Shown here piece by piece: positions 20,071-29,954 of a DNA stretch of 64,000 nucleotides. Made by a program: the position numbers and the translations under genes. The first letter of the stretch is position 1; the number at the start of each line of letters is the position of its first letter. This stretch comes from an uncultured Bacteroidia bacterium (lineage in GTDB: Bacteria; Bacteroidota; Bacteroidia; Bacteroidales; Prolixibacteraceae): the NCBI GenBank assembly GCA_903905505.1, contig CAIVGL010000078.1:1-64000 (forward strand). The letters are read 5' to 3'. The notes under the pieces were generated by a model that was given only the letters and a program-made list of their open reading frames with translations, was not told the DNA's origin and searched no databases.

Positions 20071-20835
20071 GTGCTTTCAAAAAACAAAATTAAACTTATT
20101 CGCTCTCTTGAATCAAAGAAAAACAGAACAGCCACAGGACTATTTGTTGCTGAAGGTGAGAAAATGATTTTTGATTTATTGCAGAGTGGAATCGTAATAT
20201 CGGAGCTTTTTTACACGAAAAAACTAGAAGAAGCTTTGATTAAAGTGAAATCAAGTGCCAGTATAGAACTGGTTTCAAAAGAAGAGATTTCAAAAATTAG
20301 TTTTTTAAAAACACCATCAGAGATCGTTGCAATTTGCAAAATTCCAACGCTAGAATTGGATTGGAACAGACTTAAACAAGAGCTTATCCTGGTGCTTGAT
20401 GAGATTCAGGATCCTGGAAACTTGGGGACAATTGTTCGACTTGCCGACTGGTTTGGAATTCGGACTATTATTTGCTCCGAAAATAGTGTTGATCTATTTA
20501 ATCCTAAAGTTATTCAGTCTACGATGGGGAGCTTTGCCCGAGTAAATGTTCACTATACGGATCTTGAAATTTTTCTAGCTCAAGCATCGAAACTTAATAT
20601 ACCAGTCTACGGAACATTTTTAGAAGGTGAGAATATTTACAATGCCAAATTAGAAGCATCTGGCATTGTGATTATGGGGAATGAAGGGAACGGTATTTCA
20701 AAAGAACTAACGGCTAAGATCTCAAAAAGATTAACGATTCCGCCCTATCCTCTAAATCAACCAACATCAGAATCGTTAAATGTAGCTATCGCCACGGCCA
20801 TTGTATGCGCTGAATTTAGAAGACAAATCCGATAA
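20071..20835 (+). CDS. TrmH/SpoU family RNA 2'-O-methyltransferase
   Basis: This 254-residue SPOUT methyltransferase starts with GTG. The N-terminal substrate-binding part includes TGLFVAEGEKMI. The catalytic domain has the Asn-Leu-Gly-Thr motif (DEIQDPGNLGTIVRLADWFG) and the knotted C-terminal motifs IVIMGNEGNGISKEL and PTSESLNVAIATAIVCAEF. It uses S-adenosylmethionine to methylate a ribose in rRNA or tRNA. RlmB and TrmH cannot be told apart by eye. It is the only gene in its unit and is divergent from tamL and convergent with porT. Confidence 0.92.
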   Translation: MLSKNKIKLIRSLESKKNRTATGLFVAEGEKMIFDLLQSGIVISELFYTKKLEEALIKVKSSASIELVSKEEISKISFLKTPSEIVAICKIPTLELDWNRLKQELILVLDEIQDPGNLGTIVRLADWFGIRTIICSENSVDLFNPKVIQSTMGSFARVNVHYTDLEIFLAQASKLNIPVYGTFLEGENIYNAKLEASGIVIMGNEGNGISKELTAKISKRLTIPPYPLNQPTSESLNVAIATAIVCAEFRRQIR

Positions 20836-20846
20836 GCCTTCTCCCG

Positions 20847-21635
20847 TTACTCGAAATAAAAGATCAGCGTGAACAAGTTTGAGTTAACCTCTTTAAAGAT
20901 ATAGCCATAATAAGGGGTATTCATTGGGTCTATATCATGGCGAATCAGATTATCCAAACCATAAGAGAAGCGAAATTCCACTGTAAATCGGAAATACTCA
21001 AGGTATGAATCAAGTCCCAATCCCATTTCGGCATAAGCCCCCGTTTTTCGCAGATGGATTACACTTTCTGAGATTCGTTTATTTTCAAGGTCTATACGAT
21101 AGGCCGCACCACCGTAGATAAAAGGTCTTAAGTTCCGATGACGAAAACCTTTATACCTGACACCAAAGGGTAAGTCAACATAAGAGGATGCGATTGAAAG
21201 GTAGGTATCTAGATCTTGGCCATTGGTAGGCAAAGGGGTAACTCCTATATAATTAAAGTGTCTATTTCCGAGCGACATGCCGGGAGTAAATCGAAGATCA
21301 AAATCGCGATCTAACCTCTGATTAACAACACCTCCAACGGTAAATCCTGGCATCATCTGATAGATCTCAGCAGCAAAACTAGTCTTTCCTTCATACTTTA
21401 AAGCGGCATTGGCTTTAAGAGGATCATTATCTAAAAATACCGGATTGTCAAATACATTTTTATAATTCCTTAGCCGGTAGTCCATGGTATTCAGACCCAG
21501 ATAAAAGCCAAAATGGATCTTTCTATCGTCAAAATAGGTCAGATTATCGAAACCTTTCAACTGGGCACTCGCATAAAATGAGCTAACGAGTAACGGTAGC
21601 AGAACCAAAACATATCTTAACTTAAGAAATTTCAA
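20847..21635 (-). CDS. porT: PorT family protein of the type IX secretion system
   Basis: The 262-residue protein has a signal peptide (FLKLRYVLVLLPLLVSSFYA then SAQ) and a beta-rich body like an 8-strand outer-membrane barrel that ends in FYFE. The opening FDNLTYFDDRKIHFGFYLGL and the downstream position relative to menG match PorT/SprT genes, which are needed for type IX secretion. It starts with TTG and follows menG by 62 bases. If correct, the cell can secrete proteins with C-terminal sorting domains, although none of the secreted enzymes in this window shows one clearly. Confidence 0.82.
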   Translation of the reverse strand: MKFLKLRYVLVLLPLLVSSFYASAQLKGFDNLTYFDDRKIHFGFYLGLNTMDYRLRNYKNVFDNPVFLDNDPLKANAALKYEGKTSFAAEIYQMMPGFTVGGVVNQRLDRDFDLRFTPGMSLGNRHFNYIGVTPLPTNGQDLDTYLSIASSYVDLPFGVRYKGFRHRNLRPFIYGGAAYRIDLENKRISESVIHLRKTGAYAEMGLGLDSYLEYFRFTVEFRFSYGLDNLIRHDIDPMNTPYYGYIFKEVNSNLFTLIFYFE

Positions 21636-21697
21636 TCTAAAAATAGTTAGTTTAACTCTGGTCGAAGAAATCGTGCAAACGGTTAACTTCGAGAAGC

Positions 21698-22423
21698 TTA
21701 CCGAATACCTATATATATGGTGGCGATGCCAAATGTTTGTCTATGTTGCCTTGCCTGCGTAAAACCAATCTGCTTCAACACCTCAAGGAAATGCTCTCCA
21801 TCGGGAAATTGCTCAACCGATTCAGGCAGATAACGATAAGCAGAATTGTCTTTCGAAAACAATCGACCTAAGAGAGGGAGGATATAGAATGAATAAAAGG
21901 TATACAATTGTTTCACTGGAAAGAGTGTTGGTTTTGAAAATTCAAGGACACAAATCATTCCTCCAGGCTTAAGAACTCGATAAATCTCCCCGATTCCCTT
22001 CGAGAGATTTTCAAAATTACGCACCCCAAATGCCACAGTTACAGCATCAAAATACCCATCGGAGAAAGCTAAATTTTCGGCATCCCCACTTTGGAGTACC
22101 ACGCGATCGCCAACTCCTAAGTTTTGAATTTTAGTCCGACCCACGTTAAGCATCTCTTCTGATATGTCGACGCCAACAATTTGTTTAGCTCCGGTCTTTA
22201 AAGACTCGAGCGCAAAATCGGCGGTGCCAGTTGCGACATCGAGTACCGACTCAGGCTTATGCTTAATCACCAGTTTAATTGCCTTTTTACGCCAAAGCTT
22301 GTCAATACCAAAAGACAAAAAATGGTTTAGAAAGTCATATTTGGGGGCAATATTATCAAACATTTCAGCCACTTGTTCCTTTTTTCCTTTGGCTGAATCA
22401 CGATAGGGAGTTATCACAGGCAT
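21698..22423 (-). CDS. menG: Demethylmenaquinone methyltransferase (MenG/UbiE)
   Basis: The protein has 241 residues from the ATG that gives MPVITPYRDSAKGKKEQVAE. The ORF-track start is 29 codons earlier and overlaps the upstream gene. It has the SAM-binding signature VLDVATGTADFALE, then VAFGVRNFENLSKGIGEIYR and RVLKPGGMICVLEF, all typical of UbiE/MenG. It makes menaquinone by C-methylation. It starts 4 bases after the PurM-fold gene and precedes porT. Confidence 0.95.
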   Translation of the reverse strand: MPVITPYRDSAKGKKEQVAEMFDNIAPKYDFLNHFLSFGIDKLWRKKAIKLVIKHKPESVLDVATGTADFALESLKTGAKQIVGVDISEEMLNVGRTKIQNLGVGDRVVLQSGDAENLAFSDGYFDAVTVAFGVRNFENLSKGIGEIYRVLKPGGMICVLEFSKPTLFPVKQLYTFYSFYILPLLGRLFSKDNSAYRYLPESVEQFPDGEHFLEVLKQIGFTQARQHRQTFGIATIYIGIR

Positions 22424-22427
22424 AAAA

Positions 22428-23474
22428 TTATTCTGAATATTCACCAATAATACCCTTGTCGACGAAGCCCAACGACTGATCATCGATTCGAATCTCACCT
22501 TTGGTAACATGCCCCAAAGTCATAACAGGTATTTTTTGATCGTATAAAAAGTCAACAAAATCATTCTCTTTCTCCTCCTCAACAGAGACCACAATTCGCC
22601 CCATTGCTTCTCCGAAAAGAAATGCATCGGTGCGAATCTCAGCATCGGTGGTAATATCAAATCCTAACTCATGAGGTAATGCACCACGGAGAAGTGTAAA
22701 AAACAATCCTCCCATTCCCACCGGGCTTGCCGAGACAACTAAATTATTTTTGATCAACTCCTTGATGGCTGTCATTAACTTATGTTCAAAGCTTAAATTA
22801 AAAGGCATCAAAGGAGTGTCGTTCACTTCATGAATATGAGTTAAATATTCAGAAGCATTAATATTATTGGCAGAACGACCAATTAACAAAATATGATTCC
22901 CTTTTTTCTTTAGGCTATTTTTCTCTTGCTTTATCGGAGTTATTAGCTTACCCACCAAACTAACAATTAAGGTTGGTGGAGCTGCAACAGTGCTGTTCGC
23001 ATGTTCATAATAAATCTTCGAATTAGGAAATTGAAGATTGAAGGCAGTAGCTGCAGCATTCAGACCTAATCGTGCAGCGGTCACCATCTCTTCAGCCAGC
23101 GGACTAGCAAAATCAACGTTATTGATAAATGCACTCATCGCAATTGGCTCAGCACCATTACAGACTAATCGCCTAACGGCCTTTGCCACGATGATCTGCG
23201 CAGCCACAAATGGATCTATTGCAAGCCGCTTATAGTCAACATAAATGGTCTGCGAGAACGAGTTTCCAGACTCATCAGTTTTGAAAACGCCAACACCACT
23301 TAAATCATCTTTCCCAATTTGATTTGAGTCAATGGATGCTGGAGAAAATTCATTGAAGATATTGACCGGCGACAAATGTGGAATAGCGATCATGGAATAA
23401 ATCACATTTCGCAAATCGTCAGGCTCTGGAATCTGATCGATGGTGAAAGCAGTACCGTTTAGTTCAGACATCAT
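22428..23474 (-). CDS. AIR synthase (PurM/PurL) superfamily protein
   Basis: This 348-residue protein has the two-domain PurM fold. The N-terminal part (about 55-175) includes DPFVAAQIIVAKAVRRLVCN and the C-terminal part includes VVSASPVGMGGLFFTLLRGA. It is often annotated as phosphoribosylformylglycinamidine cyclo-ligase, but the PurM motif DGVGTK is replaced by VDYKRLAID, and the PurL His-rich motif is absent. It resembles the stand-alone PurL-like proteins of Bacteroidota. It is joined to menG with a 4-base gap, which suggests co-expression. The reaction is not settled by the sequence. Confidence 0.75.
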   Translation of the reverse strand: MMSELNGTAFTIDQIPEPDDLRNVIYSMIAIPHLSPVNIFNEFSPASIDSNQIGKDDLSGVGVFKTDESGNSFSQTIYVDYKRLAIDPFVAAQIIVAKAVRRLVCNGAEPIAMSAFINNVDFASPLAEEMVTAARLGLNAAATAFNLQFPNSKIYYEHANSTVAAPPTLIVSLVGKLITPIKQEKNSLKKKGNHILLIGRSANNINASEYLTHIHEVNDTPLMPFNLSFEHKLMTAIKELIKNNLVVSASPVGMGGLFFTLLRGALPHELGFDITTDAEIRTDAFLFGEAMGRIVVSVEEEKENDFVDFLYDQKIPVMTLGHVTKGEIRIDDQSLGFVDKGIIGEYSE

Positions 23475-23586
23475 AATAATTTTTAAATCTATACAAATTT
23501 AATCCTTTAAATTGAACGAAAGCAACTTTGCGCGCTTTATAATCATCGATTATTATTATTTTAGCAGTTCAATTAATTGAATCTTA

Positions 23587-24345
23587 ATGAGAAAAATTGC
23601 TTTAATTACTGGGGCCACTTCTGGAATTGGGAAAGCTACCGCTGAAATACTAGCCCAAAATGGGTTTAACTTAATTTTAACGGGAAGACGCTTAGAATTG
23701 CTCAACGATTTATCTGATTCGATTCACAAAGAGACTGATGCTAAGGTATATCTATTAAATTTCGATGTAAGAGATCTAGAAGCGACAGAAAAAGCCCTTG
23801 CCTCAATACCAGTAGAGTGGAGTGATATTTGTGTCCTGATCAACAATGCGGGATTAGCCGTTGGACTAAACCCTGTTCATGAAGGGGTAATCGAGGATTG
23901 GGAAAGGATGATTGACACCAACATCAAAGGGCTGCTTTACGTTTCAAAATTGATCTCACCGCGTATGGTCACCAAACAGGCTGGCCACATCATCAACATC
24001 TCGTCGATAGCAGGTCATGAGTATTATCCCAATGGAGCTGCTTACTGTGGAACAAAGCATGCGGTAAAAGCAATCACTAAAGCGATGCGCATGGAGCTCC
24101 TCCCTTATGGAGTAAAAGTTAGCGCGATCAGTCCAGGCATGGTCGATACCGAATTTTCCCTGGTACGCTTCAAAGGAGATCAGAACAAGGCCGACACGGT
24201 ATATCAAGGCTTAACACCTCTATATGCACAGGACATTGCTGAATCGATCCTTTTTATGGTCAATCGACCTTCACATGTCAACATTGAAGAGCTGATCATT
24301 ATGCCTACCGATCAAGCCAGCGCAAGAGATTATCGCAGAAGGTAA
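23587..24345 (+). CDS. Short-chain dehydrogenase/reductase (YdfG-like)
   Basis: The 252-residue SDR has the classic features: TGATSGIGKATAEIL for NAD(P) binding near residues 8-22, the NNAG motif (VLINNAGLAVG) near 88, Ser in INISSIAGHEYYP, and the Tyr-x3-Lys pair (AAYCGTKHAVKA) near 157-161. It is likely NADP-dependent and acts on small hydroxy or keto acids, like the serine/3-hydroxy acid dehydrogenase YdfG. It is divergent from the PurM-fold gene and lies just before the DUF6165 gene. The substrate is inferred only from family resemblance. Confidence 0.9.
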   Translation: MRKIALITGATSGIGKATAEILAQNGFNLILTGRRLELLNDLSDSIHKETDAKVYLLNFDVRDLEATEKALASIPVEWSDICVLINNAGLAVGLNPVHEGVIEDWERMIDTNIKGLLYVSKLISPRMVTKQAGHIINISSIAGHEYYPNGAAYCGTKHAVKAITKAMRMELLPYGVKVSAISPGMVDTEFSLVRFKGDQNKADTVYQGLTPLYAQDIAESILFMVNRPSHVNIEELIIMPTDQASARDYRRR

Positions 24346-24381
24346 TTCGTTTTAGCAATACCATTGAAAAGAATAAATAAG

Positions 24382-24389
24382 TACCTTTG
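24382..24389 (+). promoter_or_regulatory. -7 box of the DUF6165-GT9 unit
   Basis: TACCTTTG matches TAnnTTTG and ends 16 bases before the ATG at 24406. A -33 TTTG is not seen at the expected distance. Confidence 0.5.
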
Positions 24390-24405
24390 TTAAAAATTTT
24401 TCAAG

Positions 24406-24777
24406 ATGAAAATTGAAGTATCAAATGGTGAAATTGTCGATAAGCTTACAATTATTGAGCTTAAACTTTCAAAAATCAAAGATCCAGCAAAGCTTGAGAA
24501 TTTGCAAAAAGAGTTTATCGTTCTAAACGATGCGGTATCTGAAATCATCGACAAGAAACACCCCTTATACCTTGACCTATATCGCATTAATGGCAATCTT
24601 TGGGATATCGAAGATCACATTAGAGATTTAGAACGTGTCAAAGATTTTGGTGACGATTTTATTCAGACTGCCCGTTCAGTATATGTTATAAACGACCAGC
24701 GTTCTGATGTAAAGCGCGCCATTAATGAACTCACAGGATCTAACTTAATCGAAGAAAAAAGCTACGAACAATATTAA
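24406..24777 (+). CDS. DUF6165 family protein
   Basis: The 123-residue, mostly helical protein starts MKIEVSNGEIVDKLTIIELK and continues with a long helix (KDPAKLENLQKEFIVLNDAV) and the motif LYRINGNLWDIEDHIRDLER. It has no signal peptide. This opening is typical of DUF6165, whose members often lie near glycosyltransferase genes. Here it precedes a GT9 gene by 37 bases on the same strand, which suggests a helper role in lipopolysaccharide or surface-glycan assembly. The function is unknown. Confidence 0.8.
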   Translation: MKIEVSNGEIVDKLTIIELKLSKIKDPAKLENLQKEFIVLNDAVSEIIDKKHPLYLDLYRINGNLWDIEDHIRDLERVKDFGDDFIQTARSVYVINDQRSDVKRAINELTGSNLIEEKSYEQY

Positions 24778-24814
24778 ACGATCTTGTTTGTAAGACCTTA
24801 CTGCTAAACTTACC

Positions 24815-25876
24815 ATGAAAAAGATTATCGTATTCAGATTGTCTGCGATGGGCGATGTTTTGCTAACCGTTCCAGTTATCAAAGGGATTCTCGAGGCCAA
24901 TTCGGATGTTGAAATAACCCTAGTAACGCGCCAATTTTTTGCTCCATTTTTTTACGGCATACCTCGTTTACACCTAATATACCCAGATTTAAAAGGGAAG
25001 CACAACGGATTTCTGGGATTAATTAAACTATTCTTCGAACTTAAGAAACAAGGACCTTTCGAAAGTGTCGTTGATTTGCATGGTGTGATCAGAACCCAAT
25101 TAATCTCCCTGTTATTTAAACTTACAGGTTCAAAAAGTTTTGCCATTGACAAAGGGCGAAAAGAGAAGAAATTTCTGCTTAAATCGAAATATATTCGAAT
25201 CCTGAAACATTCAACTGTCCGTTATTTCGAAACATTTGAAAAAGCTGGACTCAAAGGGAGTCTTGGCAAAGCACCCTATTTAGCAGTCGAAGCGGAGGCG
25301 AGAACAAATGCCAATTTATTTCTCGAAAAAACTCAAGTCACCGGTTCTAAACTTAAGATTGGCCTAGCTCCATTTGCGACCTACCAGACTAAAATGTGGG
25401 GTATTGAAAATTTCAAAGCCCTTATTAACCTTATCAATGCTGAATTCGAGGTCGATTTTCTACTCTTTGGGGGTGGAGACCAAGAGATCAGAGAGCTTAA
25501 CAAATTAAAAACCTGTGCTCCAAACGTCCATCTTGCAGCTGGGGTATTAAAACTCTCGGAAGAGATTGCCTTGGTGCAAAGTCTAGATCTGATGATCTCA
25601 ATGGACTCATCCAATATGCATTTGGCTACCCTCTGCGCTGTTCCTACGGTATCGATCTGGGGAGGGACACACCCAGCTTTTGGATTCTTTGCACTTGGTC
25701 ATTCGTTAGAGCACCATATCCAAACTCCTGCCTCCTCCTTGAAATGCAGGCCATGTTCTGTTTTTGGAAACAAACCATGTATTTATGACAAACCTAAATG
25801 TATGGAGATGGTAACACCCTCAGATGTTTTGAAAAGACTTATTCAATTGAAACTTTTAAAAAACAAAACAGAATAG
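24815..25876 (+). CDS. Glycosyltransferase family 9 (heptosyltransferase-like)
   Basis: The 353-residue protein has the GT9 (WaaC/WaaF) layout. An N-terminal Rossmann domain begins IIVFRLSAMGDVLLTVPVIK and the C-terminal domain carries IALVQSLDLMISMDSSNMHL and VPTVSIWGGTHPAFGF. Four cysteines cluster near the C-terminus in CRPCSVFGNKPCIYDKPKC. GT9 enzymes add heptose or related sugars to the lipopolysaccharide inner core at the inner face of the inner membrane. The gene is convergent with a lipopolysaccharide-kinase gene 9 bases downstream. The donor sugar is not known. Confidence 0.9.
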   Translation: MKKIIVFRLSAMGDVLLTVPVIKGILEANSDVEITLVTRQFFAPFFYGIPRLHLIYPDLKGKHNGFLGLIKLFFELKKQGPFESVVDLHGVIRTQLISLLFKLTGSKSFAIDKGRKEKKFLLKSKYIRILKHSTVRYFETFEKAGLKGSLGKAPYLAVEAEARTNANLFLEKTQVTGSKLKIGLAPFATYQTKMWGIENFKALINLINAEFEVDFLLFGGGDQEIRELNKLKTCAPNVHLAAGVLKLSEEIALVQSLDLMISMDSSNMHLATLCAVPTVSIWGGTHPAFGFFALGHSLEHHIQTPASSLKCRPCSVFGNKPCIYDKPKCMEMVTPSDVLKRLIQLKLLKNKTE

Positions 25877-25885
25877 CTGAGCTGT

Positions 25886-26671
25886 TTATTCTTCAGAACC
25901 TGACTTTAGACCAAAAAAGGATCTGAAGATTCGCTTTAGATCTCCTCTAAATTTACGACTTGCCTTATTCTTTTGGTCCAAAGTAAGAAGCAAATTTATG
26001 GCAGTCGTCTTATCTTGCTGACAAATCAGTGCATATTGAGTTGCAATCCATTCCAGAGTTTGGATATCTGTATCAAGCTGTCGGAAATTACTCAACCCTT
26101 TAACAAAATCAATTGGGCCAAAGCTCATCCGATTAAGGTCAACAATCTGAAAAACATAACGACCGTCAATAGCGCTTATCAGGGTATTTCCAGGAGAGTA
26201 ATCGAGATGGAAAATGTTATTTTGATGTAAATTCTCATAGGTAAAGATCACCCATTGCCTTAAGATCTCTTCCCGATTGTCGACTTTGTAGTTTAAAACC
26301 TCACGCAAGGTATAATCAGCATTAAAATGAAGGGATACATAGTAGCTCTGTTTAAGAAGTCCGCGTTCAACAACATCTAAATAGCCAATTGCATGAGGGG
26401 TATTTACGCCAAGAGAAAGGAATTTTCGGGCATACCTAAACGAACGCTCAGCTTTTGATCCACGGAAGTAGACATATACTATTCGATTAATAAGATTGGG
26501 AATTTTAAATGCTTTAACATTTAGCTCATAGGAGCCAACGGTGAAAATCTTCACTTCATTTCTTGACTTAAAGATGGAGACACCCGAATTTGAAAAGGTT
26601 GAATTCAATTCACTGACCCAACCTTTTAATTCAGCATATGCAGGAGCTACTTCAAATCTGTTTTTCACCAT
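25886..26671 (-). CDS. Lipopolysaccharide kinase InaA/WaaP-like
   Basis: The 261-residue protein has a protein-kinase-like fold. The core motif FHLDYSPGNTLISAI (residues about 160-174) gives the catalytic Asp and Asn, and the metal Asp is in FQIVDLNRMSFG. Such enzymes phosphorylate Kdo or heptose in the lipopolysaccharide core and act at the inner membrane surface. Its place beside a GT9 gene supports this. The N-terminal glycine-rich loop is poorly conserved, as usual for the family. The acceptor is inferred. Confidence 0.85.
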   Translation of the reverse strand: MVKNRFEVAPAYAELKGWVSELNSTFSNSGVSIFKSRNEVKIFTVGSYELNVKAFKIPNLINRIVYVYFRGSKAERSFRYARKFLSLGVNTPHAIGYLDVVERGLLKQSYYVSLHFNADYTLREVLNYKVDNREEILRQWVIFTYENLHQNNIFHLDYSPGNTLISAIDGRYVFQIVDLNRMSFGPIDFVKGLSNFRQLDTDIQTLEWIATQYALICQQDKTTAINLLLTLDQKNKASRKFRGDLKRIFRSFFGLKSGSEE

Positions 26672-26829
26672 GGTTAAATACGTTGCACCAATTAAGCAGC
26701 TAAAATAGCTTAATTAAACGTCTACTTTTAGCACTAATATCTCATTTTAATTACCAACAAAGATAGAAAACCATCACTTTAAATGGATAACTAATTTTAT
26801 TTTAGAGAAATAGTCGTTAATTTTGCTGT

Positions 26830-26958
26830 ATGAAAATAAAACTCATCATTCCAATCGTCCTGCTTCTCGCCTGTTTTTTACTAGTGAGATGCAAATCGTG
26901 TAGCTGTGGCTTTCAACCTCCAAAGGCAAAAAGACCTATGACTTGGGTTAAACATTAA
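26830..26958 (+). CDS. Small cysteine-rich putative lipoprotein (42 aa)
   Basis: This ORF is too short for the track. It encodes a basic start, a hydrophobic segment (IIPIVLLLACFLLV) and a Cys-rich tail (RCKSCSCGFQPPKAKRPMTW). A lipobox-like LLAC or LVRC could be a lipidation site, so the product could be a tiny lipoprotein or a membrane peptide. A TAATTTTG box lies only 5 bases before the ATG, which would make the transcript leaderless and weakens the case. The remainder of the 26672-27115 gap holds only the gapA promoter region. Confidence 0.45.
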   Translation: MKIKLIIPIVLLLACFLLVRCKSCSCGFQPPKAKRPMTWVKH

Positions 26959-27052
26959 GATTAGGGTATTGCGATAGAACAGGCAACGTTAAGTAATATG
27001 TAAAACCTTTGAATACACCATAAATATTCTGAAAATTTCAAATAATTTTTCT

Positions 27053-27060
27053 TACTTTTG
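27053..27060 (+). promoter_or_regulatory. -7 box of gapA
   Basis: TACTTTTG matches TAnnTTTG 56 bases before the gapA ATG. The -33 region at the 19-base distance is not TTTG, so the strength of the promoter is uncertain. Confidence 0.55.
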
Positions 27061-27112
27061 TGGTCAAATTTATATGAGGTTCGATTCAATCTATAATTCT
27101 CAAAACGAATAA

Positions 27113-28129
<1,017 letters not shown>

Positions 28130-28151
28130 GGTTAATCTTTTACTACATACA

Positions 28152-28182
28152 AAAAGCTGTCGGAAATTCCGACAGCTTTTTT
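28152..28182 (+). terminator. Rho-independent terminator of gapA
   Basis: A 13-bp stem AAAAGCTGTCGGA/TCCGACAGCTTTT with a 3-base loop is followed by further T residues, 22 bases after the gapA stop. It can also act on the convergent gene at 28206-28592, because the stem begins with an A run. Confidence 0.9.
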
Positions 28183-28205
28183 ATTTCCCCAAATAGCTCC
28201 GAAGA

Positions 28206-28592
28206 TTAAATACCTCCACCATCTTGGTTGGTCGGCTTATTTTTCTTCCCCTTTATCTCTTCAAGCTGATCATCAACAGCATCTCCAATTTTCTGACTCG
28301 TCTGTTTCGCCTTATTTAAAAATGAGGTCGTCTTCTCTTCTGCTTGCTCCTTTAGCACTTCTATTTTCCGAGCCACTTCCCCACTATGCAACTCCTCTGA
28401 CTTCTTATCGAGATAAGTGCCAACCTTGTCAAAAAAGCGAGACATTGATCCTACCGTTTCACTCTTTTCAATTTCCTTAGCCTTATCTACTAAAAAGTCA
28501 GCAGCTTGATCGGCTAAGACCTTTCCCTTGGCAATCAATTTAGCAGCTTTTTCCTCCAACTCATTTTCTGATTTAGGCTTATCTGTAGACAT
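28206..28592 (-). CDS. Hypothetical helical protein, charged and coiled-coil rich
   Basis: The 128-residue protein starts at the ATG at 28592 (the track uses a GTG one codon earlier). It is almost all predicted amphipathic helix with many Lys, Glu and Ala residues (KAAKLIAKGKVLADQAADFL, then EKSETVGSMSRFFDKVGTYL) and ends in a Gly-rich tail. No signal peptide or membrane helix is seen. The pattern is like stress-related or membrane-lining helical proteins (YtxH-like), but I do not recognise a family. Confidence 0.65.
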   Translation of the reverse strand: MSTDKPKSENELEEKAAKLIAKGKVLADQAADFLVDKAKEIEKSETVGSMSRFFDKVGTYLDKKSEELHSGEVARKIEVLKEQAEEKTTSFLNKAKQTSQKIGDAVDDQLEEIKGKKNKPTNQDGGGI

Positions 28593-28709
28593 CACGTTGA
28601 GATTTATAAGGTTTAAAATTATATTTCTCTAAAATTACGACTAAATTTCCTAATTAAGAATGGCTATCTTTACCTGCAGAATAACCCTTTGAGGCTAAAA
28701 TATAATTAG

Positions 28710-29951
28710 ATGATTGCATTTGAAAAAATAACCCTATCCAATGGGCTCCGGGTGATTGTGCATGTCGACAGAAGCACTCCGTTTGTCGCAGTTAATGTCT
28801 GCTATCATGTTGGTGCAAAAAACGAAAGTCCAACTCGAACGGGTTTTGCTCATCTATTCGAGCATTTAACCTTTGGCGGAACCAAGCATATACGTGATTT
28901 CGATACTCCCACGCAAAATGTGGGTGGGACGAACAATGCCTTTACAACCAATGACATAACGAACTATTACATCACCGTTCCGGCAAACAACATCGAAACA
29001 GCCTTGTGGTTGGAATCGGACCGAATGGTTGGTCCGAAGTTCACAAAAAAAGGGTTGGATGTTCAGCGAAACGTGGTGATTGAAGAGTTCAGGCAACGCA
29101 ACCTGAACAGACCTTATGGCGACACTTGGCACCTATTGCGGGATCTAGCCTATAAAGTACACCCCTATCGATGGCCGACAATTGGTTTAACGCCTCAACA
29201 CATTGAAGAAGCGACCATGGAGGAGGTCAAAGAGTTCTTTTTCCACCACTATGCCCCTAATAATGCCGTGTTAGTTATTTCAGGAAATATTGATGCAGAC
29301 AAAGCCTTTACCTTGGCAGAAAAATGGTTTGGCGGTATTCCACAAAGGGAGATTAAAAGTCACCTTATCGTGCAAGAACCTTTGCAAACAGAAGATCGAG
29401 AGCTTACGGTACAAAGAGCTGTTCCAATCGACTGCTTTTATGTAGCTTGGCATATGGGATCGAGGTTAGATCCAGACTATTATGCGGCTGATTTACTCTC
29501 CGATATATTATCCGGAGGGAACTCCTCTCGCATCGAAGAAAAACTCGTAAAAGGTGAAAAGTTATTTACCGAAGCTGACATTTTCTTAAGTGGGGAGAAT
29601 GATCCTGGATTATTTATTGCAACTGGCAAACTAAACGAAGGGGTCGATTTCAATCTGGGACGCGAGAAAATCGTTGCCGAGGCGATGAAAACTACCGAAA
29701 CACTTGTGACCGAAAAAGAACTGGAGAAAGTAAAAAACAAGATAGAGGCAGAGCAGGTATTCAACGAAATAGGATACCTTGAAAAGGCTATGCAGCTGGC
29801 ATCATTTGAAATTTTAGGTGATGTAGATCTAATCAACACGCAGCTGGATCATTACCGAGCTGTTACTGCAGATCAAATTCGTCTGGTTGCCGAAAAAATA
29901 CTTAGACCAGGGAATAAAAATACGCTTAACTACTTATCCTTAACGAAATAA
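28710..29951 (+). CDS. M16 family zinc peptidase (catalytic subunit)
   Basis: The 413-residue peptidase has the inverted zinc motif HLFEH at residues 48-52 and the downstream Glu in VVIEEFRQRNLNRP, so it should be active. There is no signal peptide, so it is likely cytoplasmic. The next gene, 3 bases downstream, encodes the partner without the zinc motif. Such pairs form heterodimers like the mitochondrial processing peptidase and YmxG/PqqL proteins. The substrate is unknown. Confidence 0.93.
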   Translation: MIAFEKITLSNGLRVIVHVDRSTPFVAVNVCYHVGAKNESPTRTGFAHLFEHLTFGGTKHIRDFDTPTQNVGGTNNAFTTNDITNYYITVPANNIETALWLESDRMVGPKFTKKGLDVQRNVVIEEFRQRNLNRPYGDTWHLLRDLAYKVHPYRWPTIGLTPQHIEEATMEEVKEFFFHHYAPNNAVLVISGNIDADKAFTLAEKWFGGIPQREIKSHLIVQEPLQTEDRELTVQRAVPIDCFYVAWHMGSRLDPDYYAADLLSDILSGGNSSRIEEKLVKGEKLFTEADIFLSGENDPGLFIATGKLNEGVDFNLGREKIVAEAMKTTETLVTEKELEKVKNKIEAEQVFNEIGYLEKAMQLASFEILGDVDLINTQLDHYRAVTADQIRLVAEKILRPGNKNTLNYLSLTK

Positions 29952-29954
29952 TTC

